DNA from: an uncultured bacterium
Lineage (GTDB): Bacteria; Spirochaetota; Leptospiria; Leptospirales; Leptonemataceae
Direction: 5' to 3'
Length of the DNA: 64,000 nucleotides
NCBI GenBank assembly: GCA_937928085.1
Contig: CALFVU010000010.1
Location: 1-64,000, forward strand
Under the pieces are notes generated by a model. The model was given only the letters and a program-made list of their open reading frames with translations. It did not search any database and had not been told where the DNA came from. How positions within the stretch are numbered: position 1 is the stretch's first letter; the number at the start of each line of letters is the position of its first letter. Shown in pieces: positions 44,938 through 53,504 of the stretch. The translations under genes and the position numbers were made by a program.

Positions 44938-45113
44938 TACGACTCATACTCTTATTGATTCTTGCATATATTGTATATAAAACTATTGTGAATGTGTTAG
45001 GCTATTTTAGAATGAAGAAGAATACATCAGAAGAAAGCTATTATATTGATGAAGATGGTCAACTAAGAAAAATAAAAGATATTACAAAAGAAGCAAAGAT
45101 TTATAAAGAATAG
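44934..45113 (+). CDS. Small single-helix membrane protein coupled to the caspase gene
   Basis: A 59-residue protein whose ATG overlaps the caspase-gene TGA (ATGA). Residues 2-22 are a membrane helix (IRLILLLILAYIVYKTIVNV); the rest is a short charged tail with YYIDEDGQLRKIKDI. No family known. The overlap indicates translational coupling, so it may be a partner of the secreted protease. Confidence 0.6.
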   Translation: MIRLILLLILAYIVYKTIVNVLGYFRMKKNTSEESYYIDEDGQLRKIKDITKEAKIYKE

Positions 45114-45151
45114 AAAGATAGGTTTAAAAATACCCCTATTTACCGAAAAAG

Positions 45152-48100
45152 TTAAATATAAAATTTATCCCATTTTAGTAAAATTCCTGTGCCAAAACCG
45201 CTGAGTCCTTTTGTTATCTGAAAGTTTGCATTTGTTAAAAACGATATATTTTTTAATAATTGAATGCCTTTTCCTTTTTTGGGTTCTTTAGAACCAGTTT
45301 TTCTTAAAATTCCTTCTCCGTCATCATAACAATAAAAATCAATATATTTTTCCGAATTCATAATTTCAATCCCATAAATTTTTGCATCACTATAAAAAAG
45401 TGCATTCAGTAAACATTCGCATAAAAACCAAAAAAAATAAGGTTTATATTCTTTAAAAAGATCCAGCACGATTTTTAGATCCTGTTCCTTATATTGGATT
45501 TTAAAAATATAATTGCTTTTAGAAAAAACTTCAGTAATTTTATAAAAAACTTCTAAAACTATTTTATCAAATGAATTATAATCATAATCCGCTATATGAG
45601 TAGCAATCTGTATTATTTGATAAATAATATCCTGTATATCGTACAATGTTTTTGTATTTTTTTCGTAAGATTTTTCTCGAATATAAAAATTTAATTTTTT
45701 TTGCTTCTCTAATATAATCTGCATTGTTTCTTTCAGTATATTTAGTGTTTGATTATTTTTTTCTTGTTGTTTAAGAATTTTATCATTTTCAAAAGAAACA
45801 GATAAAATGGGTATAAGATTTTCTAATATAAAAATTTTATCATCCTGCTGATTTAATTTTTGTTCTGTGACCAAAATCAAAATACCAGTAACTATATTAT
45901 TTACAACTATAGGAAGAATGATATAAGTTTCCGTATCGGATAAAGAATTTTTATAAATAGTTTCTATAAGTCGATATTGATCCTCATTATAAAAGTTTAT
46001 ATGTTCTCTATGTAAAGTTAGCTCATAAGGAGAGATTCCTTGTTCTTTAAAGATAATAACTAGTTTTCTTTCTGTCACTATCTCTCCAAAAATAGACTCA
46101 TTTAAAAATATCCTATATAAGGGAAGTCCGCAATTAGAAAAATAATAATAAAAAACTTCTTCTTTTAACTCTAATAACACATATCTTTTTAATTGAGATT
46201 CAAAAAAAGTTTGATTAATAAACTCCAATCGGCTTCTTAAGTCTGGAAGCTCCGAAATGGAAAATATAAAATTGATAATAGTTTTAGATGTTTTTTTAGA
46301 TCTTTTTTCTCTTAAGTAACTATCTTGTAGCTCTAAATTAAGTTTATGAATATGATTATCTTTTTCTTTTAAAGTCTCTTCTAATTCTTCGTAAAGTTTT
46401 TTAAGATTTTGTAACTCCAGATTTAAGTTTTCTTTTTGATTTAGTAACTCTGTATAAAGAATCTCTATTTTATTATAATCATCAGTGATTAACTTTAACT
46501 CTTCTTCTAATTTAATGAGCATATAATCTTTATTTTTGATTTCATTTTGTTGATTTTGTATTTGAATATGATGACTTCGAATTAGCTCATTTTTTTCTTT
46601 TATAATTTTTTTGTTTTCTTCAATTTCTAATTTTTTTAGCTCTCCTTCTCTTTGCAAGTCCTCTACTTTATTTGTTAGATTTTGTATTTCTTGATATTTC
46701 TTTTGTAATTCTTCTTTATAATCCAAGATTTCTTTTTTTAATTTTTGGATTTCGGATTCTTTATTTTTTATTTCAGAATTTAGTAATTCCTGTTGATGTT
46801 GATATTTATGAATTTCTTTTTCGGTATTTTCTTGTAATATTTTTATTTTTATTGAATAATCTTCTTCTAATTGTTTTATAGAGTTATTAGCAGAATTTAA
46901 ATCTCTTTCCAAAATTTGAATTTGATAAAGTAAGCCTTGATTTTTTTGATCTAAAAGATTTAATTCTTCGGTTAGTAAACTTATTTTTTGATCTTTTTCT
47001 TGCAATTGTAATCTTAACATTTCTATATTTGAATTTAAATCTTTAATTGTTTGATTTAATTCCTCAACAACCAATAGATTTTCTTCTTCTATTTTTAATA
47101 TTTTCTTTTGATATTTTTCTTCGGTTTCTATTAGCTCTTTGCTTTTGATTTCTATTTCGTTTTTGTATTTCTTAATCAATTCTTTTTTTTCAGAAAGTTC
47201 ATTCCATAAATGATCTTGTGTTTCTTTTAATTTTTCGATTTTGACTAAATGTTCATTTATAATAGATTCATATTCTTTTTTTTGGCTTTCCCAAACTAAA
47301 GTTTTATTTTTTAGTTCTTCTGAAAGATAATTGATCTTATCCTCAGCATTTTTTTGAATCTCGTTTATAGTTTTTTCTTTTTCTTTTATATTTAAATGTA
47401 AGTTATGAATTTGACTTTCGTATTGATTTTTTTGTTTTTGATTCTCTATCTCTTTTTGTTCTAAGAGAAATTGTAATTCTTCTTTTTTTTGTTGTAAGTT
47501 ATGGATATAATCCTCTAAATTTTTTGTGTCTATTAGGTACTTTTGTTGAAGATCTTTAAGCTTATTTTGATATTCCTCTATCTCCTCTCTCTCTCTTCTT
47601 ATCCTCTCCTCATAACCCTCCCTCATCTCTCTCATCTCTCTCTCATAATAACCCCTTATCTCCTCCCTCTCCTTCTCTAATCGTATCCCCCACTCCGACT
47701 CTATCTCCTCCCTCTCTCTTCTCATCCTCTCCTCATAACCCTCTTTTAAAACTGTTATCTCTTTTTCGTATTTTTTTTGTATTTGATCTTTTTCATAAGT
47801 TAATTTTAATTCCCAATCTTGATTAATTTTTAGTTCTAATTCTTTGAGTTTTTTTTCATTCTCAAAATACAAAGATTGAATTTCTTCTTCTTTTGATATT
47901 AAAGCTTTTTTGTATTTTTCCTTCTGTTCATCTAGATCTAAAAGTAGCTTCTCTTTATCTTTAGTTAAAATTTGAATTTTTTCGATTAAAGCGATTTCTA
48001 TACTTTCCTTTTCTTTATTTTTTTCTTCAATTAAATTTTGTATTTTATTTTCATATTCGTTAGTTATTTTTTCTATATATTCAGAAAATTTTTTATTCCA

Positions 48101-49381
48101 CTCTTTCTCTATTTGATTTTTTTCTAATACAAATTGTTCGTGTACTTCTTGAATCCTATTCTCCCAACTTTTATTCAATTCTGCAATCTCTTCTTCCTTT
48201 TTTACAATCTTATTTTCATACTCCGTTTGTATCCGTTTTATCTCTTCTTGTTTCGCTATTTTCTCTTTTTCTGCTTTCTCTATTAAACCTCTACACAACT
48301 CTATACCAGTTTCTAACTCCTCAATCCTTTTATTTAGCTCCTCAATTTCTTGTTTCTTCTTTTCCTCTTCCTTTTCTAAGGTTTCCTTAAAACGATTCTC
48401 TATTGCTAAAACCTCCTCCTCATGCTTCTTCTCCTCCTCTTTTAGTTTTACCTCAAATTGTTTTTGTAACTCTTGAATCGCATTCTCTTTCTCTAAAACA
48501 AACCTTTCTTTTAAATCATTTAATTTCTCATTAGCTTCGAAAATAAGCGTCTGCCTTAACTCTTCTTTTTCCTTTGTACATCTCTCTTTTAATTCCCTAA
48601 TCTTTTTTTCTTCTTCTCTTCGCCTCTGTAACTCTATTTGCTTTTCTTCTTCTAACTGTTTTTGTAATTTTTCTATTTCTCTTTTATAACTTTCTACAGT
48701 TTCCTCTAATTGTTTTTGAAATGCCAATTCTAATTTCTTGATTTCCAGCTCTTTTTGTTGATTAAACTCTTTTTGTTTTTCTATTCTGATTCTAAGTTCT
48801 TCTTGATATCTTAAATCTAAATCATTGATTTTTTGTTCGTATTCTTTAAGAATAAAATTTTTTAATAAAACTTCATAGATAGAATCTTTTAAAGCTATAA
48901 AAAACGTTTCGAATATAAAAAGTTCTTTTTTAGTTAACTTTAACTCTTTCGATACGAAAAATAAAAATAAAATTATAGAATCAAAAAAATTTATCTTATA
49001 AACAATACATTGTTTGTCATCTATATTTTCCGGTATATCTTCTAATTTTAAAAAATCTTTATAAATTTCAATTTTCTGATCGAATTGGAAATTTTTAAAA
49101 TGATTGATTAAAAAATCATATATTTTATGTTCCGGATTAATAAATGTATTAGCATCAGATGTTATTTTTAATATATTGTTTTCTTTTAAAAGAAAAAAGA
49201 ATATTTCTTCTTGTAAGTTTTTTTTTAAAAATAGTAAAAAATCATTTAAATTTGAGATATGACTTTTTTTAAATTCTTTCTCTAACTTCTGTATATCAAA
49301 AGATAATTTATTTTTTAAAGTTGTTTTTTTTGTAGATTTTTTTTTAATTTCTTTTTTTGCTTTCATATTTGCTAAATACAA
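45152..49381 (-). CDS. Giant coiled-coil protein with GAF and histidine-kinase-type ATPase domains
   Basis: A 1409-residue protein. An N-terminal globular part (about 30-190) precedes an extremely long coiled coil (about 190-990). A GAF-like domain follows (about 1000-1190; SRLEFINQTFF, YIILPIVVNNIVTGILILV), then a HATPase-like domain (about 1270-1409) with an N box (ECLLNALFYS), G1 (DDGEGI) and G2-like KGKGIQLLKN. No HisKA histidine is obvious, so it may be an ATPase without kinase output, or signal through another route. It has no signal peptide. It overlaps the upstream SDR gene by 38 bases, or 23 if ATG 49366 is used. A filament or scaffold role is possible. Confidence 0.75.
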   Translation of the reverse strand: MYLANMKAKKEIKKKSTKKTTLKNKLSFDIQKLEKEFKKSHISNLNDFLLFLKKNLQEEIFFFLLKENNILKITSDANTFINPEHKIYDFLINHFKNFQFDQKIEIYKDFLKLEDIPENIDDKQCIVYKINFFDSIILFLFFVSKELKLTKKELFIFETFFIALKDSIYEVLLKNFILKEYEQKINDLDLRYQEELRIRIEKQKEFNQQKELEIKKLELAFQKQLEETVESYKREIEKLQKQLEEEKQIELQRRREEEKKIRELKERCTKEKEELRQTLIFEANEKLNDLKERFVLEKENAIQELQKQFEVKLKEEEKKHEEEVLAIENRFKETLEKEEEKKKQEIEELNKRIEELETGIELCRGLIEKAEKEKIAKQEEIKRIQTEYENKIVKKEEEIAELNKSWENRIQEVHEQFVLEKNQIEKEWNKKFSEYIEKITNEYENKIQNLIEEKNKEKESIEIALIEKIQILTKDKEKLLLDLDEQKEKYKKALISKEEEIQSLYFENEKKLKELELKINQDWELKLTYEKDQIQKKYEKEITVLKEGYEERMRREREEIESEWGIRLEKEREEIRGYYEREMREMREGYEERIRREREEIEEYQNKLKDLQQKYLIDTKNLEDYIHNLQQKKEELQFLLEQKEIENQKQKNQYESQIHNLHLNIKEKEKTINEIQKNAEDKINYLSEELKNKTLVWESQKKEYESIINEHLVKIEKLKETQDHLWNELSEKKELIKKYKNEIEIKSKELIETEEKYQKKILKIEEENLLVVEELNQTIKDLNSNIEMLRLQLQEKDQKISLLTEELNLLDQKNQGLLYQIQILERDLNSANNSIKQLEEDYSIKIKILQENTEKEIHKYQHQQELLNSEIKNKESEIQKLKKEILDYKEELQKKYQEIQNLTNKVEDLQREGELKKLEIEENKKIIKEKNELIRSHHIQIQNQQNEIKNKDYMLIKLEEELKLITDDYNKIEILYTELLNQKENLNLELQNLKKLYEELEETLKEKDNHIHKLNLELQDSYLREKRSKKTSKTIINFIFSISELPDLRSRLEFINQTFFESQLKRYVLLELKEEVFYYYFSNCGLPLYRIFLNESIFGEIVTERKLVIIFKEQGISPYELTLHREHINFYNEDQYRLIETIYKNSLSDTETYIILPIVVNNIVTGILILVTEQKLNQQDDKIFILENLIPILSVSFENDKILKQQEKNNQTLNILKETMQIILEKQKKLNFYIREKSYEKNTKTLYDIQDIIYQIIQIATHIADYDYNSFDKIVLEVFYKITEVFSKSNYIFKIQYKEQDLKIVLDLFKEYKPYFFWFLCECLLNALFYSDAKIYGIEIMNSEKYIDFYCYDDGEGILRKTGSKEPKKGKGIQLLKNISFLTNANFQITKGLSGFGTGILLKWDKFYI
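47576..47740 (-). repeat. Near-identical 42-base repeat inside the coiled-coil gene
   Basis: The strings at 47576-47617 and 47699-47740 differ at only two of 42 bases. They encode YEERMRREREEIE and YEERIRREREEIE units, with related sequence in between. The segment is much richer in G and A coding bases (GAG, AGG, GGG) than the rest of the gene, which uses GAA and AAA. Confidence 0.8.
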
Positions 49382-50267
49382 ATTTGATATAGTTTTCTAT
49401 AAAAAAAATTAATAGATTTTCTGGTAAAATATTTTTTAAAAACCAATACAATTTTGCATCAATTCCAACTCGATAATGTGCAGGGATTCTTTTTTTTTTA
49501 AAAAGCTTGTTAATTTTCATGGCAGCGTTTTTAGCATCCATTGCGTAAAAAGGATAAGTAAACATTCTTTTTTGAATCAACTGATTTAAAAAGTAATAAG
49601 GTAAATTCATATCATCTAAATGACTAGGTACAACCATATTGTTCTTGAAATCAGTTTTTATAAGACCGGGTTCAATTGAACACACTTGAATCGAAAAAGG
49701 AGACAATTCATATCTTAAAACTTCAGAAATAGCCACAAGAGAAAACTTAGAAGATGCATAAGCAGAACTTGTAGGAATTGTAAGTCTTCCTAAAATCGAA
49801 GTTATATTAAAAATCCTTCCATAATTTTGTTTACGCATATAAGGCAGAACGAATCGAATCCATTGTAAAGGGGCAAAAAAATTAGTTTCGTACTCTTCGC
49901 GGAACTCTTGATCTGATATTTCTTCGTATGGGGCATAAACTCCATAACCAGCATTATTGATTAAAAAATCAATTTTATTATGCTCTTTATAGATAGAATC
50001 AACTAGAGATTTACCTTTAGTATAGTCCCGAACATCCATTTCGATGATTTGTAGATTTTCTGGTAGTTTGTATTGATATTTTTCAAGATTGTTTAAAAAT
50101 TTATTTTTATTTCTTAAAATTCCATAAACAATATTATCTCCGGAAAGTAAAATAGATAAATGAAAACCAATACCAGAAGAAATACCTGTTAGAATTCCAA
50201 CTTGATTGTAATGAGCATTCATACGTTTTTTAGTATAAGAATCTAAATGAAATTTTACTTTACACAC
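49344..50267 (-). CDS. Short-chain dehydrogenase/reductase
   Basis: An SDR of up to 307 residues. The annotated start is GTG at 50267; an ATG at 50222 (MNAHYNQVGIL) is closer to the usual family start and gives 292 residues. Cofactor motif TGISSGIGFHL, NNAGYGVYAPYE, Ser in NITSILGR, and catalytic YASSKFSLV are present. The C-terminal part (DAKNAAMKI, HYRVGIDAKLYWFLKNILP) resembles the lipid- or retinol-acting SDR group that associates with membranes. Substrate unknown. Confidence 0.85.
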   Translation of the reverse strand: MCKVKFHLDSYTKKRMNAHYNQVGILTGISSGIGFHLSILLSGDNIVYGILRNKNKFLNNLEKYQYKLPENLQIIEMDVRDYTKGKSLVDSIYKEHNKIDFLINNAGYGVYAPYEEISDQEFREEYETNFFAPLQWIRFVLPYMRKQNYGRIFNITSILGRLTIPTSSAYASSKFSLVAISEVLRYELSPFSIQVCSIEPGLIKTDFKNNMVVPSHLDDMNLPYYFLNQLIQKRMFTYPFYAMDAKNAAMKINKLFKKKRIPAHYRVGIDAKLYWFLKNILPENLLIFFIENYIKFVFSKYESKKRN

Positions 50268-50304
50268 TTCAAGCTTTTTTTTTATTGGTTAGTAAAGCAA
50301 GTAA

Positions 50305-50377
50305 GGGGGCTTAGCTCAGTTGGGAGAGCATCTGCCTTGCACGCAGAAGGTCATCGGTTCGAATCCGATAGCCTCCA
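50305..50377 (+). tRNA. tRNA-Ala (TGC)
   Basis: Acceptor GGGGGCT pairs with AGCCTCC (one G-T pair), D arm GCTC/GAGC, anticodon arm TCTGC/GCAGA enclosing CTTGCAC with anticodon TGC, T arm ATCGG/CCGAT enclosing TTCGAAT, discriminator A. CCA is not encoded. Confidence 0.96.
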
Positions 50378-51093
50378 ATAATACCTAAAAATATATATTA
50401 ATCTTTACATAAACAAAAATTGAATTTTTACAAGAAGCATTCTTTTAAGTCCTTCGTTAAAGCTTCTTTACAACTATGCTTTCGTATATATAAAATTTTA
50501 ATATTGTTTATTAGTGAATGTCATTTAAGAAATTCATTATAAAATAGTTTGATGATTACTTAATAAATTACAAGTAAAAAAACCTTAAGTAGATTATGTG
50601 TAACTTTAGAGTTTGTTCAAGTTTATTTTTTGGGAGGTATTATGAATATGAACTTATTTATCTTTGTTTTTCATTTTAATCAAGTTTTAAAAATCAATTT
50701 TTTAAATCGTATTTCTTACTAAAAGCATAAATTATTTTTACAATATGTTTGTGCATAATTTAAGAATTTTTGTATTATCTTGTTTTATAGATAAATTTTA
50801 GTTGCATTAAAATTTAAACTTTGTTCTTATTCGTATTAAAATTTCATTTGCAGAAGATTTTGGTAATTATCTAGCTTTTATTTTCTAGCTCGTTTTAAAC
50901 AATATTGTTAAAGATTCATTTCTAAATTTTTGTCAAAAAACCATCTATTTTAATTAAAATTCTAAGATCATAATAAAAAAATTTTGTAATAGATTTATAA
51001 AATTTTTATAAAGAAAATTTTACAATTTTATTAAAAAAAATAATATAAAAATAACAACAGAAATGGCTTATAGCAATTCTAAAAAATATAAAT
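50378..51093. other. Long intergenic region after tRNA-Ala
   Basis: More than 700 bases of AT-rich DNA between tRNA-Ala and the lipase gene. It holds one small reading frame with a strong ribosome site (50642) and, at its right end, a good promoter for the lipase. I see no further gene, stable RNA or clear repeat here. Confidence 0.5.
50642..50722 (+). CDS. Candidate 26-residue small protein
   Basis: GGGAGGT lies five bases before an ATG that opens MNMNLFIFVFHFNQV and ends with TAA after 26 codons. The ribosome site is one of the best in this AT-rich region and has no other gene to serve. The peptide is hydrophobic and could insert in a membrane. It may be a real small protein or a leader peptide; there is no homology evidence. 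Confidence 0.3.
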   Translation: MNMNLFIFVFHFNQVLKINFLNRISY

Positions 51094-51121
51094 TTGACAA
51101 ACTAAGAAATCTTATTATATT
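51094..51121 (+). promoter_or_regulatory. Sigma-70-type promoter for the lipase operon
   Basis: A perfect TTGACA (51094-51099), a 16-base spacer and TATATT (51116-51121). Transcription would start near 51128, about 27 bases before the lipase ATG. Confidence 0.65.
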
Positions 51122-51154
51122 GTAAAAATATAAACACATAGGGGGAAAAACATA

Positions 51155-51988
51155 ATGAAACATATTGAATTTTTATCAAAAGATAATAAAACAAAATTAA
51201 CTGGAACTATTTGGGAAAAAGAATCTTCAAAAGCTTTTGTAGTATGGATTCATGGTTTTGCTGAACATCGATTACGATATAATGATTTCGCCAATTTTTT
51301 GAATAAAAATCAAATCAGTTTTTTTTGTTTTGATCTTCGAGGACATGGTGACTCTAACGGCAAAAGAGGTCTTATTCTTCGATTCGAAGAGTATTTAGAT
51401 GATGTTGATTCAGCAATTGAACAAATCAAGAATTACATTAATGAGATTTTTTTATGTGGTCATTCCATGGGTGGACTTGTGTTAGCCAGATATTTAGAAT
51501 CAAGAAAAAGTAGTATAAACATAAAAGCTTCTCTTTTTACTTGTCCTTTCTTAGGATTAGGTATGCCTGTTCCCTTATGGAAAAGAAAATTAGCTGAATT
51601 TTTAGCTAAACCTTTTCCTGCTTTATCTTTACCATCAGGATTGGATGCCAAAGATTTAAGTCATGATGAATCAATAGTCAAAGAATATATAAGCGATCCT
51701 AAGGTTTTTAAAAATGCTACCGCTCGTTGGTTTGTTGAATGCTTAAAGCATCAAGCTTTAGCTTTAGAAGAAGCAGGAAATGTGAATGTACCTGTTCAAG
51801 TTATGCAAGGATTAGCTGATAAAATTGTAAATCCAAAAACTACACAAGAATTTTACGAGAAATTAAAAATTTCACCAAAAAACTTTATAGGTTACGAAGG
51901 ACTTTACCACGAAATATTAAACGAAGCCTTAGAATATAGAGAAAAAGTATATCGAGATGTTTTAGAATGGTTCAAAAAATTTATATGA
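51155..51988 (+). CDS. Monoacylglycerol-lipase-like alpha/beta hydrolase
   Basis: A 277-residue serine hydrolase of the monoacylglycerol lipase/lysophospholipase group, acting on glycerides in the cytoplasm or at the membrane. HG oxyanion motif WIHGFAEHRLRY, FDLRGHGDSNGKR and nucleophile elbow FLCGHSMGGLVL are classic for the group. The acid is in GLADKIVNP and the catalytic His in YEGLYHEILNE. The ribosome site is AGGGGGAA. The next gene overlaps by four bases (ATGA). Confidence 0.9.
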   Translation: MKHIEFLSKDNKTKLTGTIWEKESSKAFVVWIHGFAEHRLRYNDFANFLNKNQISFFCFDLRGHGDSNGKRGLILRFEEYLDDVDSAIEQIKNYINEIFLCGHSMGGLVLARYLESRKSSINIKASLFTCPFLGLGMPVPLWKRKLAEFLAKPFPALSLPSGLDAKDLSHDESIVKEYISDPKVFKNATARWFVECLKHQALALEEAGNVNVPVQVMQGLADKIVNPKTTQEFYEKLKISPKNFIGYEGLYHEILNEALEYREKVYRDVLEWFKKFI

Positions 51989-53166
51989 TTGATAACAAAA
52001 TCAAGCAAATGATTCGAGAAAACATAAATGAATTTATTCAATGGAGGAAGACAATTCATTCAAAACCTGAATTAGCTTTCGAAGAATACGAAACATCAAA
52101 TTTTATTAAAACAAAACTGTTATCTTTTGGAATAGAAGTAGAATCAAACTTCGCAAAAACAGGCATTGTAGGAAAACTGATTTCTAAAAACGCAGAAAAA
52201 AATTTAGGATTTCGAGCTGAATTAGATGCTTTGCCTATACAAGAAGAAAACGAATTTGATTATAAATCCATATATCCTAACAAGATGCATGCTTGTGGTC
52301 ACGATGGTCATATGACTGGATTATTAGCTTCAGCAAAAATTTTGTCTATACTAAAAAAAGAATATGATCTTCCAAATAATATTTTTTTTATTTTTCAACC
52401 TGCAGAGGAAAACGAAGGTGGCGCAAAAAAAATGATCGAAGAAGGTTTTTTAGAAAAGATCAAATTAGATTCCATCTATTCTTTACATAACTGGCCAGAA
52501 TTGCCAGAAGGAATTTTTGGTTTAAAAAGCGGTCCTATAATGGCTTCTTTTGACAATTTTATGATCGAAATCAATGCCAGAGGTAGCCATGCAGCTATGC
52601 CCCATCAAGGTGTAGATGTAGTTTTTCTAACTTCTTTATTGATTCAAAATGTATATTCAATCCTTAGTAGAACAAATCCAATAAAAAACAAATTAATTTC
52701 TTTTACTTCGATTCATACAGGAACAACCTACAATGTATTACCCGACAAAGTAGAAATAAAAGGAACGTTAAGAACATTTGATTCAAATACAAAAAATGAA
52801 GTTATAAAAATCTTAAAAAATGTATTAGAAAACTTAAAAAATATTTATAATTTTCATTATAATTTTTTATTAAAAGAAGGTTATCCAGCAACGATAAATG
52901 AAAAAAAAGAAATTGACTTTTTAAAAGACTTGATTATCTCTAAATTTGGAAAAAATAAACTACTAGAAATTAGCGAACCCAGTATGGGAAGTGAAGATTT
53001 TTCTTACTTTTTGCAAAACATAAAAGGAGCTTATATATGGATCGGTTCTTCGAAAAAAAATTCTTTGCTTGGTCTACATAATCCTAAGTTTGATTTTAAT
53101 GATTCTATCTTGGAAGATATAATTTTATTTTGGACTAATCTTGCAATTTTTGGTAGTAAAATATGA
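51985..53166 (+). CDS. M20D-family amidohydrolase
   Basis: The ATG at 51985 overlaps the lipase stop (ATGA) and gives 393 residues. M20D enzymes are metal-dependent amidohydrolases that release acyl groups from amino acids (hippurate or IAA-amino-acid hydrolases) or act as aminoacylases. Metal ligands are in MHACGHDGHM, QPAEENEGGAKKMI and the late LHNPKFDFND; the dimerisation domain contains GSHAAMPHQGVD. The substrate is unknown. Together with the lipase it looks like a catabolic operon. Confidence 0.9.
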   Translation: MIDNKIKQMIRENINEFIQWRKTIHSKPELAFEEYETSNFIKTKLLSFGIEVESNFAKTGIVGKLISKNAEKNLGFRAELDALPIQEENEFDYKSIYPNKMHACGHDGHMTGLLASAKILSILKKEYDLPNNIFFIFQPAEENEGGAKKMIEEGFLEKIKLDSIYSLHNWPELPEGIFGLKSGPIMASFDNFMIEINARGSHAAMPHQGVDVVFLTSLLIQNVYSILSRTNPIKNKLISFTSIHTGTTYNVLPDKVEIKGTLRTFDSNTKNEVIKILKNVLENLKNIYNFHYNFLLKEGYPATINEKKEIDFLKDLIISKFGKNKLLEISEPSMGSEDFSYFLQNIKGAYIWIGSSKKNSLLGLHNPKFDFNDSILEDIILFWTNLAIFGSKI

Positions 53167-53369
53167 TTATAAAAATGTATTCATTAATGTATGGTTATAA
53201 AAAATTAAATGCAGAAATTAAAATTATAGATGGTAAACCTTTACTATTTGTAGAAGAATTAGGTTACGTTAGCCCCCTTGAATTTATAAAACAGGGGATG
53301 AAAATAGAAATGATCACAGATAAAGAAAAAGAATTATTAAAAAAAGGGGGATATCAATTTAGGCTCTAA
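53163..53369 (+). CDS. Small unrecognised protein at the end of the lipase operon
   Basis: A 68-residue protein whose ATG overlaps the amidohydrolase stop (ATGA). It has alternating strands and a charged helix (PLLFVEELGYVSPLEFIKQG, TDKEKELLKKGGYQFRL), no cysteines and no membrane segment. The overlap and non-random composition make it a likely real gene. No family assigned. Confidence 0.6.
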   Translation: MIIKMYSLMYGYKKLNAEIKIIDGKPLLFVEELGYVSPLEFIKQGMKIEMITDKEKELLKKGGYQFRL

Positions 53370-53504
53370 CAATGAAAAATAAATTTTTTTCTTTATATAA
53401 TTTTTTTTTAGTTGCATTTAAAAGCATATATAGTAAATATACGATAATAACTGTAAAATTAGTAGAACTAATTACTTTTAAAATTTAATAACGGAGGAAC
53501 AAAT

